Both the position numbers and the translations under genes were made by a program. Below, piece after piece: positions 41,223-50,162 of a stretch of DNA of 64,000 bases (its first letter is position 1; each line of letters begins with the position of its first letter). The notes under the pieces were generated by a model that saw only the letters and a program-made list of their open reading frames with translations, had not been told where the DNA came from and searched no databases. The DNA is taken from NCBI GenBank assembly GCA_945947915.1, contig CAMEZQ010000005.1:1-64000 (forward strand), in the 5' to 3' direction. This stretch comes from an uncultured Clostridia bacterium (GTDB lineage: Bacteria; Bacillota; Clostridia; Oscillospirales; Butyricicoccaceae).

Positions 41223-42401
41223 TTATTTTCCCAGAGCGGCGCGGGCGGCCGAGAGGGCCCGGTCGATGTCGCCGCAGGTGGTGAAGGGGGCGATAGACAG
41301 GCGCAGCAGGCGGGAGCTGGTAAAGACGATGCCCCGGGCCCGCATAGCGTCGTAAAAGGCGGCGGCGTCGGGCAGGGAAAAGGCGATGGCGGCGCAGGAG
41401 CCGTCCTTCTCCCGGGGCGTGACCGGCGTGATGCCCAGCGACGCGAGACCGTCCCACAGGCGCTCGTAAAGCCCGCGGATGTGATCCTCGATGGCGGCGG
41501 GACCGATGTCCAGCACCCGGGAAATGCCGGCATGCAGCATATAGATGCCGGGTGCGTCCAGCGAGCTGTTTTCCAGCTTGCGGGCGCTCTGGGGGTCGCG
41601 GCAGGCCAGCACGGGCATGCCGCCCGCGCGGTCGACCGTCATGGCGGGTCCGGCCGCCGTATAGACGGGCCAGATATGGGCCAGAAGGTCGGGGGCGCAC
41701 CACAGAAAGGCGCTGCTCTCGCCGGCAAGCAATCCCTTGTAGCCGCCGGCCGACACGGCCGAAACGCCCCACTTTTCGGCTTCAAAGACCGAGAAGCCCA
41801 GACTCTGGATGGCGTCCACCACAAGATAAATGCCCTTTTGGCGGCAGAAAGCGCCCAGGGCGGCCAGATCGGCCTTGCAGCCGTTGGAGGACTGGACGTG
41901 GCTGAGGACGATCATGCGGGTATGGTCGTCGCAGGCATCGGTGAAGAGCGCGGCGGGCAGGTATTCGCCCTCCGCGGCCGGAAGCACCCGCGCCTCCACG
42001 CCCCGCAGCTTCTGGGCGTTGAGGCAGGGCATCAGCACCGAGGGATGCTCGATATCGCAGACCAGGATATTGTCGCCGGGGCGGAAATCGTCAAAGCCCA
42101 TGAGGATATGGGAAATGCCCTCGTTGGTGTTGCGGGTGAAGCAGACGCCCCGGGGGTCAGATGCCCCGATGAGGGCGCAGATCTGCGCCCGGGTCTCGTC
42201 GGCCAGGCGGAAGAAGGTCTCCCGGCCCGGGCCGCCCCGTTCAACGGCGGCGGCGGCTCTGGCCCAATCGGCAAAATAGGCCTGGACGGCCGCGGCGGCA
42301 AAGGTGGTGCCGCCGCAGTCGTAGGCGCAGTCGAGATAGGTGCAGGCGGCCGTGACCGGCGCCTGGGCGCGGAGGTCGGTGACCCAGCTTGGTGTCTGCA
42401 T
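41223..42401 (-). CDS. Class V aminotransferase-like PLP enzyme
   Basis: 392 residues of fold-type I. NTNEGISHIL near 90 binds the cofactor phosphate, VLSHVQSSNG and DAIQSLG near 186-200 precede the PLP lysine in SAGGYKGLLAG near 218. Members include NifS-type desulfurases, kynureninase and isopenicillin-N-epimerase-like enzymes; the catalytic Cys loop of desulfurases is not evident, so a lyase, epimerase or aminotransferase role is more likely. Last gene of the minus-strand operon, 3 nt after RidA. Substrate unknown. Confidence 0.8.
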   Translation of the reverse strand: MQTPSWVTDLRAQAPVTAACTYLDCAYDCGGTTFAAAAVQAYFADWARAAAAVERGGPGRETFFRLADETRAQICALIGASDPRGVCFTRNTNEGISHILMGFDDFRPGDNILVCDIEHPSVLMPCLNAQKLRGVEARVLPAAEGEYLPAALFTDACDDHTRMIVLSHVQSSNGCKADLAALGAFCRQKGIYLVVDAIQSLGFSVFEAEKWGVSAVSAGGYKGLLAGESSAFLWCAPDLLAHIWPVYTAAGPAMTVDRAGGMPVLACRDPQSARKLENSSLDAPGIYMLHAGISRVLDIGPAAIEDHIRGLYERLWDGLASLGITPVTPREKDGSCAAIAFSLPDAAAFYDAMRARGIVFTSSRLLRLSIAPFTTCGDIDRALSAARAALGK

Positions 42402-42404
42402 GGC

Positions 42405-42866
42405 TCAGTCCTCCACCTGGACGATCATTTCGATCTCCACCGGGATGTTCATGGGCAGGGAACAGACGCCGATGGCCGAGCGGGCATGGCGGCCCTTTTC
42501 GCCAAAGATCTCATACAGCAGGTCGGAGGCGCCGTTGACCACTCCCGGCTGGCCGTAAAAGCCGTCGGCGCAGGCCACCAGTCCCAGCAGCTTGACCACC
42601 GACTTGACGCGGCTGAGCTCGCCCAGCTCCTGTTTCAGTCCGGCCAGCAGATTGAGGGCCGATATGCGGGCGGCCTCGTAGGCGGCCTCGGGGGAGACAT
42701 CACTGCCCACCTTGCCCTGATACAGCGCCCGGCCTTCGACGATGGGGCCGGCGCCCGAAAGATAGAGGAGATCGCCCTGCCGCTTGCAGGTCAGATAGGC
42801 GCCGATGGGGGCCGATACCGGGGGCAGCGTCAGCCCCAGGGCTTCCAGTCTGGCTTCGGGGGTCAT
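42405..42866 (-). CDS. RidA family protein (YjgF/YER057c)
   Basis: 153 residues of the RidA fold. GDLLYLSGAGP near 43, PEAAYEAARISALNLLAGLK near 74, and the C-terminal ARSAIGVCSLPMNIPVEIEMIV with the arginine that binds the imine carboxylate. RidA hydrolyses reactive enamines/imines released by PLP enzymes, which fits the class V PLP enzyme next to it. ATG 42866 lies 1 nt after the upstream stop; it probably relies on translational coupling. Confidence 0.88.
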   Translation of the reverse strand: MTPEARLEALGLTLPPVSAPIGAYLTCKRQGDLLYLSGAGPIVEGRALYQGKVGSDVSPEAAYEAARISALNLLAGLKQELGELSRVKSVVKLLGLVACADGFYGQPGVVNGASDLLYEIFGEKGRHARSAIGVCSLPMNIPVEIEMIVQVED

Positions 42867-42867
42867 G

Positions 42868-44829
42868 TCAGCATACCTCCTCGGCCAGCTCCAGCCTGAC
42901 CAGCAGGCGCACATAGGCGTCCACGGCGGCGGGGTCATAGACGCCGAACTCGAAGGCCATCTGGCGGGCGATGGCCGCCGTATCGGATACGCCGTCGATG
43001 AAATAGTCGATGGCCGACAGCAGCGAGAAGCCCAGCTTGCCGGCGTACTGCCGGACGAAATCGTCGATGGCGGCGTTTTTCTCGTCGTCGTACATGCCCG
43101 ACAGCTTGGTGATCATCACGGGGACGGTCTTGCGGCGGCGGGCCACCAGGCGGTATTTTTCGGCCTGGGTGCGGGTGGTGATATTGCGCACCGGACGGGT
43201 GAGGGGGTTGAAGCCGACGATGGCCTTGACGGCGGCCGTCAGGCGGGCCTTTTCCATCTCCAGCTCATCCCGGACATCCTCGCCCAGCCAGCCGGCCAGA
43301 CCGTCGATGCCGTCCAGACGCCATTTGAGATACCGGGCCAGCCGGCCGTGGTAGAAGCGGCGGTCAAAGAGGCCACGGTTGATCTTGGTCTGCAGCTCGG
43401 TGACATAGAGGGCAGCCCGGGCCAGGCCGGTGTTGCAGATCTCGCCCACATCGGCCGGCTCGAGATTGGCCAGGCTGTAGGCGTAGGCGGCAGCCAGCGC
43501 CGCCGAGCGGGAGAGGATGTAGGGATCGACCATCTCCAGCGTGTCCGAGCTGGTGTGGTAGAACTTATCGGGCCACTGGCCCAGCATGAGGCAGGGGATA
43601 TCGGTCAGCGGGTCGCTGAGGACTACATGGTCGGAGCCGCCGCTGTATTCGGTGATGTGGCTGTTGAAGAGGGGGCAGTAGGATTCGGGCATCATGCCGG
43701 TCACCTGCCGGCGGATCTCATCCAGCACGGTGGCGGCGGCGTCGGATACCGGCGAGGGGGTGGAGAGGGGCAGGTCGGTGATGGTGATGGGGCCGTAGCC
43801 GCTCGCCTGGCGGCCGCCCACCATGTCGAGGTTGAAGGCGGCGCGCACCTTCTTTGCGTCGTCGCCCAGACGGTCGAGCCAGGCGTAGGTGCCGGTGAAC
43901 TCGGGCACCAGCAGCATGCGGATGCCCCGGTGCAGGGGCGGCAGGACGCCGCGCTCCAGCAGGTCGCGGAGGGTCTTCATGGCCTCCATGACGCAGGCCG
44001 TGCCGCTGGCGTTGTCGTTGGCCGAGGAACGGGGATGGCACAGGTGGCCCAGCAGCAGGATCTCCTCGTCGGTCTCGCCGGGCAGGAAGGCGGTGACGTC
44101 TTCCAGCTCACCGTCGTAGAGGCTGGAATCGACATAGCAGCAGACCTGGGGACGCTTTCCCTCGGCGGCCAGCTTCTGGCAGAGCAGCGCCAGCCGGTCG
44201 CCCTCCCGGGGCGAAAGGACGAAGCCGAAGGCCTTCTTCTGGCCCGGCTTCCACCAGAAGGAGGTGTAGCGCAGGGTATCCGACTGGTCGTGGCGCTCGC
44301 GGACGTGGGGATCCTCCAGGACATAGTCGGTGATGAGGCCGGCGGCGCCCTTTTCCTCCACGGCCCAGTGGTAGACCTTATTGATATCGTCCCGGACGAA
44401 GACGATCTTGCCCGCAAGGTCGAGGTCCCTGTAGGGGGCGGGGTCGGTGCCCTTGTCCAGCAGGACCACCTCGGTGGGGGTATCGCGCAGGTCGCAGGGG
44501 GCGCTTTTCTGAATGACCGAGATGGCGCAGGCGTCGAAATCGGCCAGACGGCGGTGGTCGGGCGTCACCAGGTCGCACCAGGCGGCCGCGCAGTGCCATT
44601 CCTGGAAGGAGGGATAGGTGCCGAAGATGACGTCCTCCCGGGCCGGGAAGGAAAGCACTTCGGCGCCCGGCACGCCCATGCGCCGGAGCTTGTCCCGGCA
44701 GTGCAGGGCGGCGGCGCGGTAGCCGGTGGAGGCCTGGATGCGGTGATAGGTGGATACTTCGGCCACCGTCTGCAGGGCGCGCGGACCGCTGACGTGGCGG
44801 AGGATCTCCTGGGTGTATTTGCGGATCAT
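42868..44829 (-). CDS. M28/DUF4910-type aminopeptidase
   Basis: 653 residues, no signal peptide. The central peptidase domain has GHLCHPRSSANDNASG near 282 (zinc His and bridging Asp), PEFTG near 325, NLDMVGG near 345 and SDHVV near 400, the layout of M28-like co-catalytic zinc exopeptidases. A PA-like or wing domain precedes it (residues about 100-260), and a winged-helix-like C-terminal domain follows. AGGAGGTAAC precedes ATG 44829. It heads a three-gene operon with RidA and the class V PLP enzyme, suggesting intracellular peptide breakdown feeding one amino-acid pathway. Confidence 0.78.
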   Translation of the reverse strand: MIRKYTQEILRHVSGPRALQTVAEVSTYHRIQASTGYRAAALHCRDKLRRMGVPGAEVLSFPAREDVIFGTYPSFQEWHCAAAWCDLVTPDHRRLADFDACAISVIQKSAPCDLRDTPTEVVLLDKGTDPAPYRDLDLAGKIVFVRDDINKVYHWAVEEKGAAGLITDYVLEDPHVRERHDQSDTLRYTSFWWKPGQKKAFGFVLSPREGDRLALLCQKLAAEGKRPQVCCYVDSSLYDGELEDVTAFLPGETDEEILLLGHLCHPRSSANDNASGTACVMEAMKTLRDLLERGVLPPLHRGIRMLLVPEFTGTYAWLDRLGDDAKKVRAAFNLDMVGGRQASGYGPITITDLPLSTPSPVSDAAATVLDEIRRQVTGMMPESYCPLFNSHITEYSGGSDHVVLSDPLTDIPCLMLGQWPDKFYHTSSDTLEMVDPYILSRSAALAAAYAYSLANLEPADVGEICNTGLARAALYVTELQTKINRGLFDRRFYHGRLARYLKWRLDGIDGLAGWLGEDVRDELEMEKARLTAAVKAIVGFNPLTRPVRNITTRTQAEKYRLVARRRKTVPVMITKLSGMYDDEKNAAIDDFVRQYAGKLGFSLLSAIDYFIDGVSDTAAIARQMAFEFGVYDPAAVDAYVRLLVRLELAEEVC

Positions 44830-44871
44830 GATGTTACCTCCTGTATGTGGTTTTCGGATGCCGTTTTTTCT

Positions 44872-44900
44872 ATTGTATGGGACAGACAGAAAAAAAGCAA
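44872..44900 (-). promoter_or_regulatory. Promoter of the M28-RidA-aminotransferase operon
   Basis: On the minus strand TTGCTT (44900-44895), 17 bp, TACAAT (44877-44872). Confidence 0.72.
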
Positions 44901-44967
44901 TAAAGAAGGGAATTTTTAAGCATATCTGCCCATGATTCCCCACCGGCAAAAAATGATTCAAAATTTG

Positions 44968-44996
44968 TTGACAAATAAAAAAGGGTGTGCTATCAT
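44968..44996 (+). promoter_or_regulatory. Promoter of the lysine-riboswitch operon
   Basis: TTGACA (44968-44973), 17 bp, TATCAT (44991-44996). It is divergent from the M28 operon promoter 70 bp away. Confidence 0.88.
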
Positions 44997-45020
44997 TCAC
45001 CCATACCTCACATTTGCTAT

Positions 45021-45196
45021 GAGGTAGAGGTCGCGTTTCCGATGAGTACCTCCGGGGAGGCCGAAAGCCAGAGATCCGGCGGGAAAGGCGTCGACGCCGA
45101 AATCGCAGCGTCAGATACTGCGGTTGGGCTTGCACTCGAACAGATGCAAGACTGTCTTTGAAGGACTTACCAACCTTCAAAGGAGAGCTATCCCAG
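45021..45196 (+). promoter_or_regulatory. Lysine riboswitch (L box)
   Basis: The aptamer hallmarks appear in order: TAGAGGTCGCG at 45025-45035, GAGTA at 45044, GGGAAAGGCGTCGACGCCGAAA at about 45080-45101 (the five-way junction turn, pattern AAAGG-CGUC-GACGCCGAAA), TTGGGCTTGCA...TGCAAGACTGTC for P4, a long P5 TTTGAAGG...CCTTCAAA, and GGAGAGCTATC, whose CTATC pairs with GGTAG for P1. The order matches the B. subtilis lysC leader. An intrinsic terminator follows, so lysine should turn expression off. Confidence 0.95.
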
Positions 45197-45240
45197 GGTA
45201 ATTGTGTTAGGTGTAATATTATGTGCATATCGTTGTGTAT

Positions 45241-45276
45241 GTCCATGTGTTATTCTTAACGCATGGGCTTTTTTTG
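45241..45276 (+). terminator. Riboswitch-controlled terminator
   Basis: GTCCATGTG...CGCATGGGC stem (9 bp, two G-U pairs) followed by seven T at 45269-45275, between aptamer and gene. This is the expression platform. Confidence 0.8.
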
Positions 45277-45336
45277 TTACAAAAAAAGCCCCCGGGAAAT
45301 CGGTAAATACAATCTTTTCACCGGGAGGTACATCCA

Positions 45337-46755
45337 ATGTCAACCAACACCAAGAGGGGCTTCCGAATGCCCAACAACTATGTCGTGGTCTTCTGCATCA
45401 TCGTGCTGGCCATGGTCATGACCTACATCATCCCCGCCGGCAGCTACGACCGCGCCGAGGATCCCAACACCGGCCGCACCGTCGTTGTGGACGGCTCCTT
45501 CCACTATGTCGACCAGACCCCCGTTTCCCCCTTCGGCCTCTTCACCTCCATCGCCGACGGCTTTGCCGAAGTGGCCGACATCATCTTCTTCGTCGTCTTT
45601 GCCTACGCGTGGATCAACATCCTGCTCAAGAACGGCACCTTCAACGCCATGATCGGCGGCCTCATCCGCCGCTTCGGCGATAAGATCGAGTATATGATCC
45701 CCATCATCATGATCTTCTTCGGTGTCCTCGGCTCGACCATGGGCATGAGCGAAGAGACATACGGCCTGATCCCCGCCTTCGTCGGCATCGCCATCGCCCT
45801 GGGCTATGACGCCTTCGTCGGCACCTGCATGACCTATGTGGCCGCCGCCACCGGCTTTGCTTCGGCCACCCTCAACCCCTTCACCATCGGCGTCGCCATG
45901 GGCGTTTCCGGCGTGGAATACCCCTACGGCCTGTCCTACCGCATTCTGATCTTCATCGTCTTCCAGACCGTCGCCATCACTTACGTCTGGCGCTATGCCA
46001 GAAAGATCAAGGCCGACCCCACCAAGTCGCTGCTCTACGGCACCAAGCTGGAAATGGCCGAGGGCGTTGCCACCAAGGAAGAGCTGATCAATTCCCATCT
46101 GAGCCGCAGCAACATCGTCTGCGTCATCGGTTTCGCCATCACCATCTTCTTCCTGGTCTTCGGCACCATTCAGTGGGGCTGGTACATCAGTGAGCTGTCG
46201 GCCCTGTTCATGATCTCCATGATCATCTCCGGCCTGGTCAGCGGCATGGGTCCCAATGAGATCGCCACCTCTTTCGTCCAGTCGGCCAGAGAGATGATGT
46301 ACGGCGCGCTGGTCATCGGCCTGTCCCGCGGCATCGTCATGGTGCTGACCCAGGGCAACATCATCGATACCATCATCTACGGCCTGTCCCAGCCCCTGGT
46401 CACACTGGGCAACTCGCTGGGCGCCCTGTCCCGGTATATCTCGGCCATCGGCATGCTGGTCGTGCAGAACATCGTCAACTTCTTCATCGGTTCCGGCTCC
46501 GGCCAGGCCAGCGCCGTCATGCCCATCATGGCGCCGCTGTCTGATATGATCGGCCTGTCCCGCCAGACCGCCGTTCTGGCCTTCCAGTTCGGCGACGGCT
46601 ATTCCAACCTCTTCTGGCCCAACGGCATCTTCCTCATCTCCGGCCTGATGGGCGCCCCCGCCGGCAAGTGGTTCAAGTTCATCGCCCCCCTGTTCGGCAT
46701 CATGTTCATCTTCCAGATCCTGTTTATGTGCGGCGCCGTCGCCATCGGGTTCTGA
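45337..46755 (+). CDS. YfcC-family transporter under lysine control
   Basis: 472 residues with about 12 membrane helices. It belongs to the YfcC/DcuC-like (C4-dicarboxylate carrier, ArcD-related) family: N-terminal MTYIIPAGSY near 30, LGSTMGMSEETYGLIPAF, and the re-entrant GSGSGQASAVMPIMAPL near 388. Its regulation by a lysine riboswitch suggests that the substrate is lysine or a lysine-containing compound, and the downstream dipeptidase suggests a dipeptide. GGGAGGTACAT precedes ATG 45337. Followed by the M20 gene after 35 nt. Confidence 0.85.
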   Translation: MSTNTKRGFRMPNNYVVVFCIIVLAMVMTYIIPAGSYDRAEDPNTGRTVVVDGSFHYVDQTPVSPFGLFTSIADGFAEVADIIFFVVFAYAWINILLKNGTFNAMIGGLIRRFGDKIEYMIPIIMIFFGVLGSTMGMSEETYGLIPAFVGIAIALGYDAFVGTCMTYVAAATGFASATLNPFTIGVAMGVSGVEYPYGLSYRILIFIVFQTVAITYVWRYARKIKADPTKSLLYGTKLEMAEGVATKEELINSHLSRSNIVCVIGFAITIFFLVFGTIQWGWYISELSALFMISMIISGLVSGMGPNEIATSFVQSAREMMYGALVIGLSRGIVMVLTQGNIIDTIIYGLSQPLVTLGNSLGALSRYISAIGMLVVQNIVNFFIGSGSGQASAVMPIMAPLSDMIGLSRQTAVLAFQFGDGYSNLFWPNGIFLISGLMGAPAGKWFKFIAPLFGIMFIFQILFMCGAVAIGF

Positions 46756-46790
46756 TCCAACGCTTACGGTAATCATCGGAGGTTTTACCC

Positions 46791-47975
46791 ATGTCCAATA
46801 TTCAGGAAGTCAAGCAGCAGGCCTACCGCCTGGCTGAAGAAAATATCGGTCTTTACAATCACATCTGCGACGAGATCTTCCATCACCCCGAGCTGGGTAA
46901 CCAGGAGTTCTACTCCTCCCGGTTCCTGGTGGAGGAGATGGAGAAGCGCGGCTTCCGCGTCCAGTATCCCTACGGCGGGCTGGAGACGGCCTTCCGCTGC
47001 GAGATCGGCGAGGGTCACCCCAAGGTGGCCTTCCTGGCCGAATACGACGCCCTGCCCGGCTACGGCCCCAACAAGAACGAGAACGGCCACGCCTGCGGCC
47101 ACAACTGGATCGCCGCCTGCACCTTCGGCGCAGCCGACGTGCTGGCCCGGCTGACCGAGCATTTTGAAGGCACCATCGTCTACATCGGCACACCTGCCGA
47201 GGAAGGCACCGGCGGCAAGGCCGACCTGGTCAAGGCCGGCTGCTTCGACGACATCGACGCTGCCTTCCAGATGCATCTGACCTCCGGCAGCACCGAGCTC
47301 AACGGCCGCAGCCTGGCCATCGACTCGCTGGAGTTCACCTTTGAGGGCGTGGCGGCCCATGCCGCCGGCAACCCCTGGAAGGGCGTCAACGCGCTGGATG
47401 CCTCCTACCTGCTCTTCACCGGCATCAACGCCCTGCGTCAGCACATTACCCCCGACGCCCGCATCCACGGCATCATCGAGGAGGGCGGCGTCGCCCCCAA
47501 CATCGTCCCCAGCCACTGCGTCTGCAAGTTCTTCGTCCGCGCCGCCGACCGCGATTATCTGAACGGCCTGACCGAGAAGGTCATCAACTGCGCCCGGGGC
47601 GCCGAGCTGATGACCGGCGCCAAGATGAGCTACCGCTATTTCGAAAATTCCTTCGACGACCTGCGCTGCAACCCCGTGCTGGTCGAGTGCATGGCGCATA
47701 ACCTGGACGACATCGGCTATACCACCTACAACAAAGAAGAAAAGGCCCCCTCGGGCAGCACCGACCTGGGCAACGTCTCCCGCGTGGTGCCCACCTGCTA
47801 TGTCTCCCTCGACGTGGAGAACACCGACGGCAGCGCCTGCCATGAGGAACCCTTCCTCTGCCACGTCAATTCCGAGCAGGCCTACACGGCCAACCTCCGC
47901 GCCGTCAAGGCCATGGCCGCCACCGCGCTGGACGTTCTGATGAACAGCGAGATCCGTCAGGCCATCGCCAAATAA
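46791..47975 (+). CDS. M20 peptidase of the AbgB/PM20D2 subfamily
   Basis: 394 residues. The metal site is GHACGHN near 103, with Asn where hippuricase-type proteins have Asp; this GHACGHN form marks the AbgB/PM20D2 subgroup. GTPAEEGTGGKADL near 133 and the C-terminal H-rich end complete the site. PM20D2 enzymes cleave dipeptides such as beta-alanyl-lysine and others with basic C-terminal residues. Coupled here to a lysine riboswitch and a transporter, release of lysine is a plausible role. GGAGG precedes ATG 46791. Confidence 0.88.
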   Translation: MSNIQEVKQQAYRLAEENIGLYNHICDEIFHHPELGNQEFYSSRFLVEEMEKRGFRVQYPYGGLETAFRCEIGEGHPKVAFLAEYDALPGYGPNKNENGHACGHNWIAACTFGAADVLARLTEHFEGTIVYIGTPAEEGTGGKADLVKAGCFDDIDAAFQMHLTSGSTELNGRSLAIDSLEFTFEGVAAHAAGNPWKGVNALDASYLLFTGINALRQHITPDARIHGIIEEGGVAPNIVPSHCVCKFFVRAADRDYLNGLTEKVINCARGAELMTGAKMSYRYFENSFDDLRCNPVLVECMAHNLDDIGYTTYNKEEKAPSGSTDLGNVSRVVPTCYVSLDVENTDGSACHEEPFLCHVNSEQAYTANLRAVKAMAATALDVLMNSEIRQAIAK

Positions 47976-47976
47976 G

Positions 47977-48075
47977 CTGTCAGAAAACCGCTTTGCTGGG
48001 TTTTCTGCGGAAAACCTGGCGGGCTAAGGGGTTTTTCCCCGGCGCATGTCCGCGGAAAAACAATTCCATAGAAAA
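47977..48075 (+). repeat. Intergenic repeat family B, full copy
   Basis: Begins CTGTCAGAAAACCGCTTTGC with hairpin AGAAAACC...GGGTTTTCT, then GCGGAAAACCTGGCGGGCTAAG, CCCCGGCGCATGTCCGCGG and AAAAACAATTCCATAGAAAA. It starts 1 nt after the M20 stop codon. Confidence 0.8.
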
Positions 48076-48085
48076 TACATAGAAT

Positions 48086-48116
48086 AAAAGCCCTGCCGTG
48101 CGGCAGGGCTTTTTCT
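48086..48116. terminator. Convergent terminator
   Basis: AAAGCCCTGCC-GTGC-GGCAGGGCTTT stem followed by TTCTT on plus and TATTCTAT on minus; shared by the lysine operon and the minus-strand operon. Confidence 0.82.
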
Positions 48117-48126
48117 TATGCTTTTT

Positions 48127-48624
48127 TTATTGCTTTTTCTTGGCTTTGGCCTGCTGCTGGAGGGCCGTGTAGGTCTCCATGTCGTACACCTTGTTCTTGT
48201 CGAAATAGGCAAAGGCCTTTTCCAGCTCAGCGTCGCTGAACAGGAGGGTGACGTCCTTTTTGCGGCAGCAGATGCGCACGCGGTTGAGCTGGCCGTCGCG
48301 GCGCTCGAAGTCGTAATACTTCATCTCGCTGTAAGGGGTGCTCCAGCCGTTGATATACATGCCGTATTCGCTGAGGCCGTTTTTCATGGCGAAGGTCAAA
48401 AGGGCGGCCACGACGATGGCGGCCATGGTCAGCAGCGTCCACAGGTCCAGGCTCCACCGGACGGCCAGAATGATGACGCTGGCGGCGGCAAAGAGGCAGA
48501 TGCCCAGCTTCTGGCTGGGGATCTCGCCCCGCACCAGGATCTTCTGGTTGGTGAAGGAGATGGCCGAAAGCTCCCAGACGATGAGCAGGGCGCAAAGGCC
48601 CAAAATACCGGTCATAGTGTTCAT
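48127..48624 (-). CDS. Hypothetical membrane protein (DUF5673-like)
   Basis: 165 residues. Helices at about 5-25, 33-52 and 54-76, then a soluble domain with GWSTPYSEMKYYDFE and CRKKDVTLLF, reminiscent of small PH-like domains in DUF5673 proteins. A lysine-rich tail ends it. GGAGGAAAAC lies upstream of ATG 48624 within the end of yfbR, 4 nt separating stop and start. Function unknown. Confidence 0.5.
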   Translation of the reverse strand: MNTMTGILGLCALLIVWELSAISFTNQKILVRGEIPSQKLGICLFAAASVIILAVRWSLDLWTLLTMAAIVVAALLTFAMKNGLSEYGMYINGWSTPYSEMKYYDFERRDGQLNRVRICCRKKDVTLLFSDAELEKAFAYFDKNKVYDMETYTALQQQAKAKKKQ

Positions 48625-48628
48625 AGAT

Positions 48629-49225
48629 TCAGTTTTCCTCCTGCTGGAGCGCATCCAGCGTGTGTTCAAATTCAATGGCGAACTGGGCCATATAATCGTC
48701 GGCCTCGGGCATGCCCATTTCCCGGATGGCGGCCAGCAGCTGCGCCTCGGCGCGCAGGAACTCCCGGCTGCCGCTTTTGCGCTCCTCTACGCATTTGAGA
48801 TAGGCGGAGATCTTGTCGGCCGCCTTGATATAGCGGTAGAATTCCGGCCGGTCGGCCTCGAAGGCGAAGAGGGCGGTATAGGTGGGGCGCAGGTCATCGG
48901 GCAGGGTGCCCAGCAGCTGTTGGGCGGCGTTTTGCTCGACGGCCTGATAGGCCCGGCGGATGTCGGGATTGTGGTATTTGACCGGCGTGGGCAGGTCGCC
49001 GGTCAGGATCTCGGGGGCGTCGTGAAACAGGGCGGCCGCCGCGATCTCGCCGGGGTCGACGGCGCGGCCGTAACGCTCTTTTCCGATGACGGCCAGGGCA
49101 TGGGCGATGACGGCCGTTTCAAAGGAATGTTCCGAAAGGCTCTCCCGCAGGGTATTGCGCATCAGGCCCCAGCGGGTGATGTATTTCATGCGGCCCATCA
49201 TGGCGAAAAAGCTGTTTTTCTTCAT
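48629..49225 (-). CDS. YfbR-like HD-domain 5'-nucleotidase
   Basis: 198 residues, the length of YfbR. The metal-binding HD-domain residues are SEHSFETAVIAHALA near 32 and HDAPEILTGDLPTPVKYHN near 67. The enzyme dephosphorylates deoxyribonucleoside 5'-monophosphates. GGAGATC precedes ATG 49225, which overlaps the RluA stop by 4 nt (ATGA), so the operon is tightly packed. Confidence 0.88.
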   Translation of the reverse strand: MKKNSFFAMMGRMKYITRWGLMRNTLRESLSEHSFETAVIAHALAVIGKERYGRAVDPGEIAAAALFHDAPEILTGDLPTPVKYHNPDIRRAYQAVEQNAAQQLLGTLPDDLRPTYTALFAFEADRPEFYRYIKAADKISAYLKCVEERKSGSREFLRAEAQLLAAIREMGMPEADDYMAQFAIEFEHTLDALQQEEN

Positions 49226-50142
49226 GGCAGATCTCCTTGCATGGCGCCCTCCGGCAGAGCCGAGAGGTCTAAAAACCGGCCGAAGCAGGGGGGCGGCGGC
49301 GAATGAAGCTCCACCGTGCGGTCGGGCAGCTCGACCCGCAGCAGGGCCGAGTGGAGGGCCACACGGTCGAAGCCGGGCAGCTCTTCGCCGTACATGAAAT
49401 CGCCCACCAGCGGATGCCCCAGGTGGGCCATGTGCACCCGGATCTGGTGGGTGCGGCCGGTCTCCAGCCGCAGGCGGAGCAGCGACACACGGCCGTCGGA
49501 AAGCAGGGTGCGGTAATGGGTGACGGCCGGCTGGCCGTTGGGATCGACGCAGCGTTGGATGCCATAGCCCTCCCGGTGGCCCAGGGGCAGGTCGACGGTG
49601 CCGTCGGGCGGCTGGGGCCTGCCGACGCACAGGGCGCAGTATTCCCGGCGGATGCGGCCCTCGTGGAGGGCCTTGCCCAGCAGGCTGGCCGAATACTTGG
49701 TCTTGGCGATGCACAGCAGGCCGCTGGTGCCCCGGTCAAGGCGGTTGATGGCCCGGAAGACGAAGGGCTGGCCCCGGCTTTCAAAGAGCCCGGCCACATA
49801 GTTGGCCAGCGTGTCTTTTTCGTGGCCCCGGGAAGGGTGGACCGGCTGGCCGCCCGGCTTATCGGCAATGAGCATCAGCTCGTCTTCATAGGCGATCTCC
49901 ACCGGCCCCTGCTGGGGCAGGATGTTTTCCGAGGACTTCTCCCGGCCTCCGGCCAGAGAGATGACCTGCCCGGCCCGGGGCAGCACGTTGACGAAAACCG
50001 GCTGTCCGTCCAGCCAGATGCCGTCCTCCACCCATTTGAGCTGCCGCAGCAGGGCGGCCGAAGCCCCCAGGCGCTGCCGCGCCAGCCGGCCGAGGGTCAG
50101 GCCCTCGTCGGCCGGCGTGACGGTGTATTCAAACCGTTCCAT
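49222..50142 (-). CDS. RluA-family pseudouridine synthase
   Basis: 306 residues. N-terminal S4-like region (LGRLARQRLG) and the catalytic INRLDRGTSGLL with Asp near residue 134, then LETGRTHQIRVHMAHLGHPLVGD near 225. It makes pseudouridine in rRNA or tRNA; which site is not determinable. A 20-nt gap separates it from the DPP-IV-like gene upstream. Confidence 0.92.
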   Translation of the reverse strand: MERFEYTVTPADEGLTLGRLARQRLGASAALLRQLKWVEDGIWLDGQPVFVNVLPRAGQVISLAGGREKSSENILPQQGPVEIAYEDELMLIADKPGGQPVHPSRGHEKDTLANYVAGLFESRGQPFVFRAINRLDRGTSGLLCIAKTKYSASLLGKALHEGRIRREYCALCVGRPQPPDGTVDLPLGHREGYGIQRCVDPNGQPAVTHYRTLLSDGRVSLLRLRLETGRTHQIRVHMAHLGHPLVGDFMYGEELPGFDRVALHSALLRVELPDRTVELHSPPPPCFGRFLDLSALPEGAMQGDLP

Positions 50143-50162
50143 AGATCAGGCGCGGGGATGGA

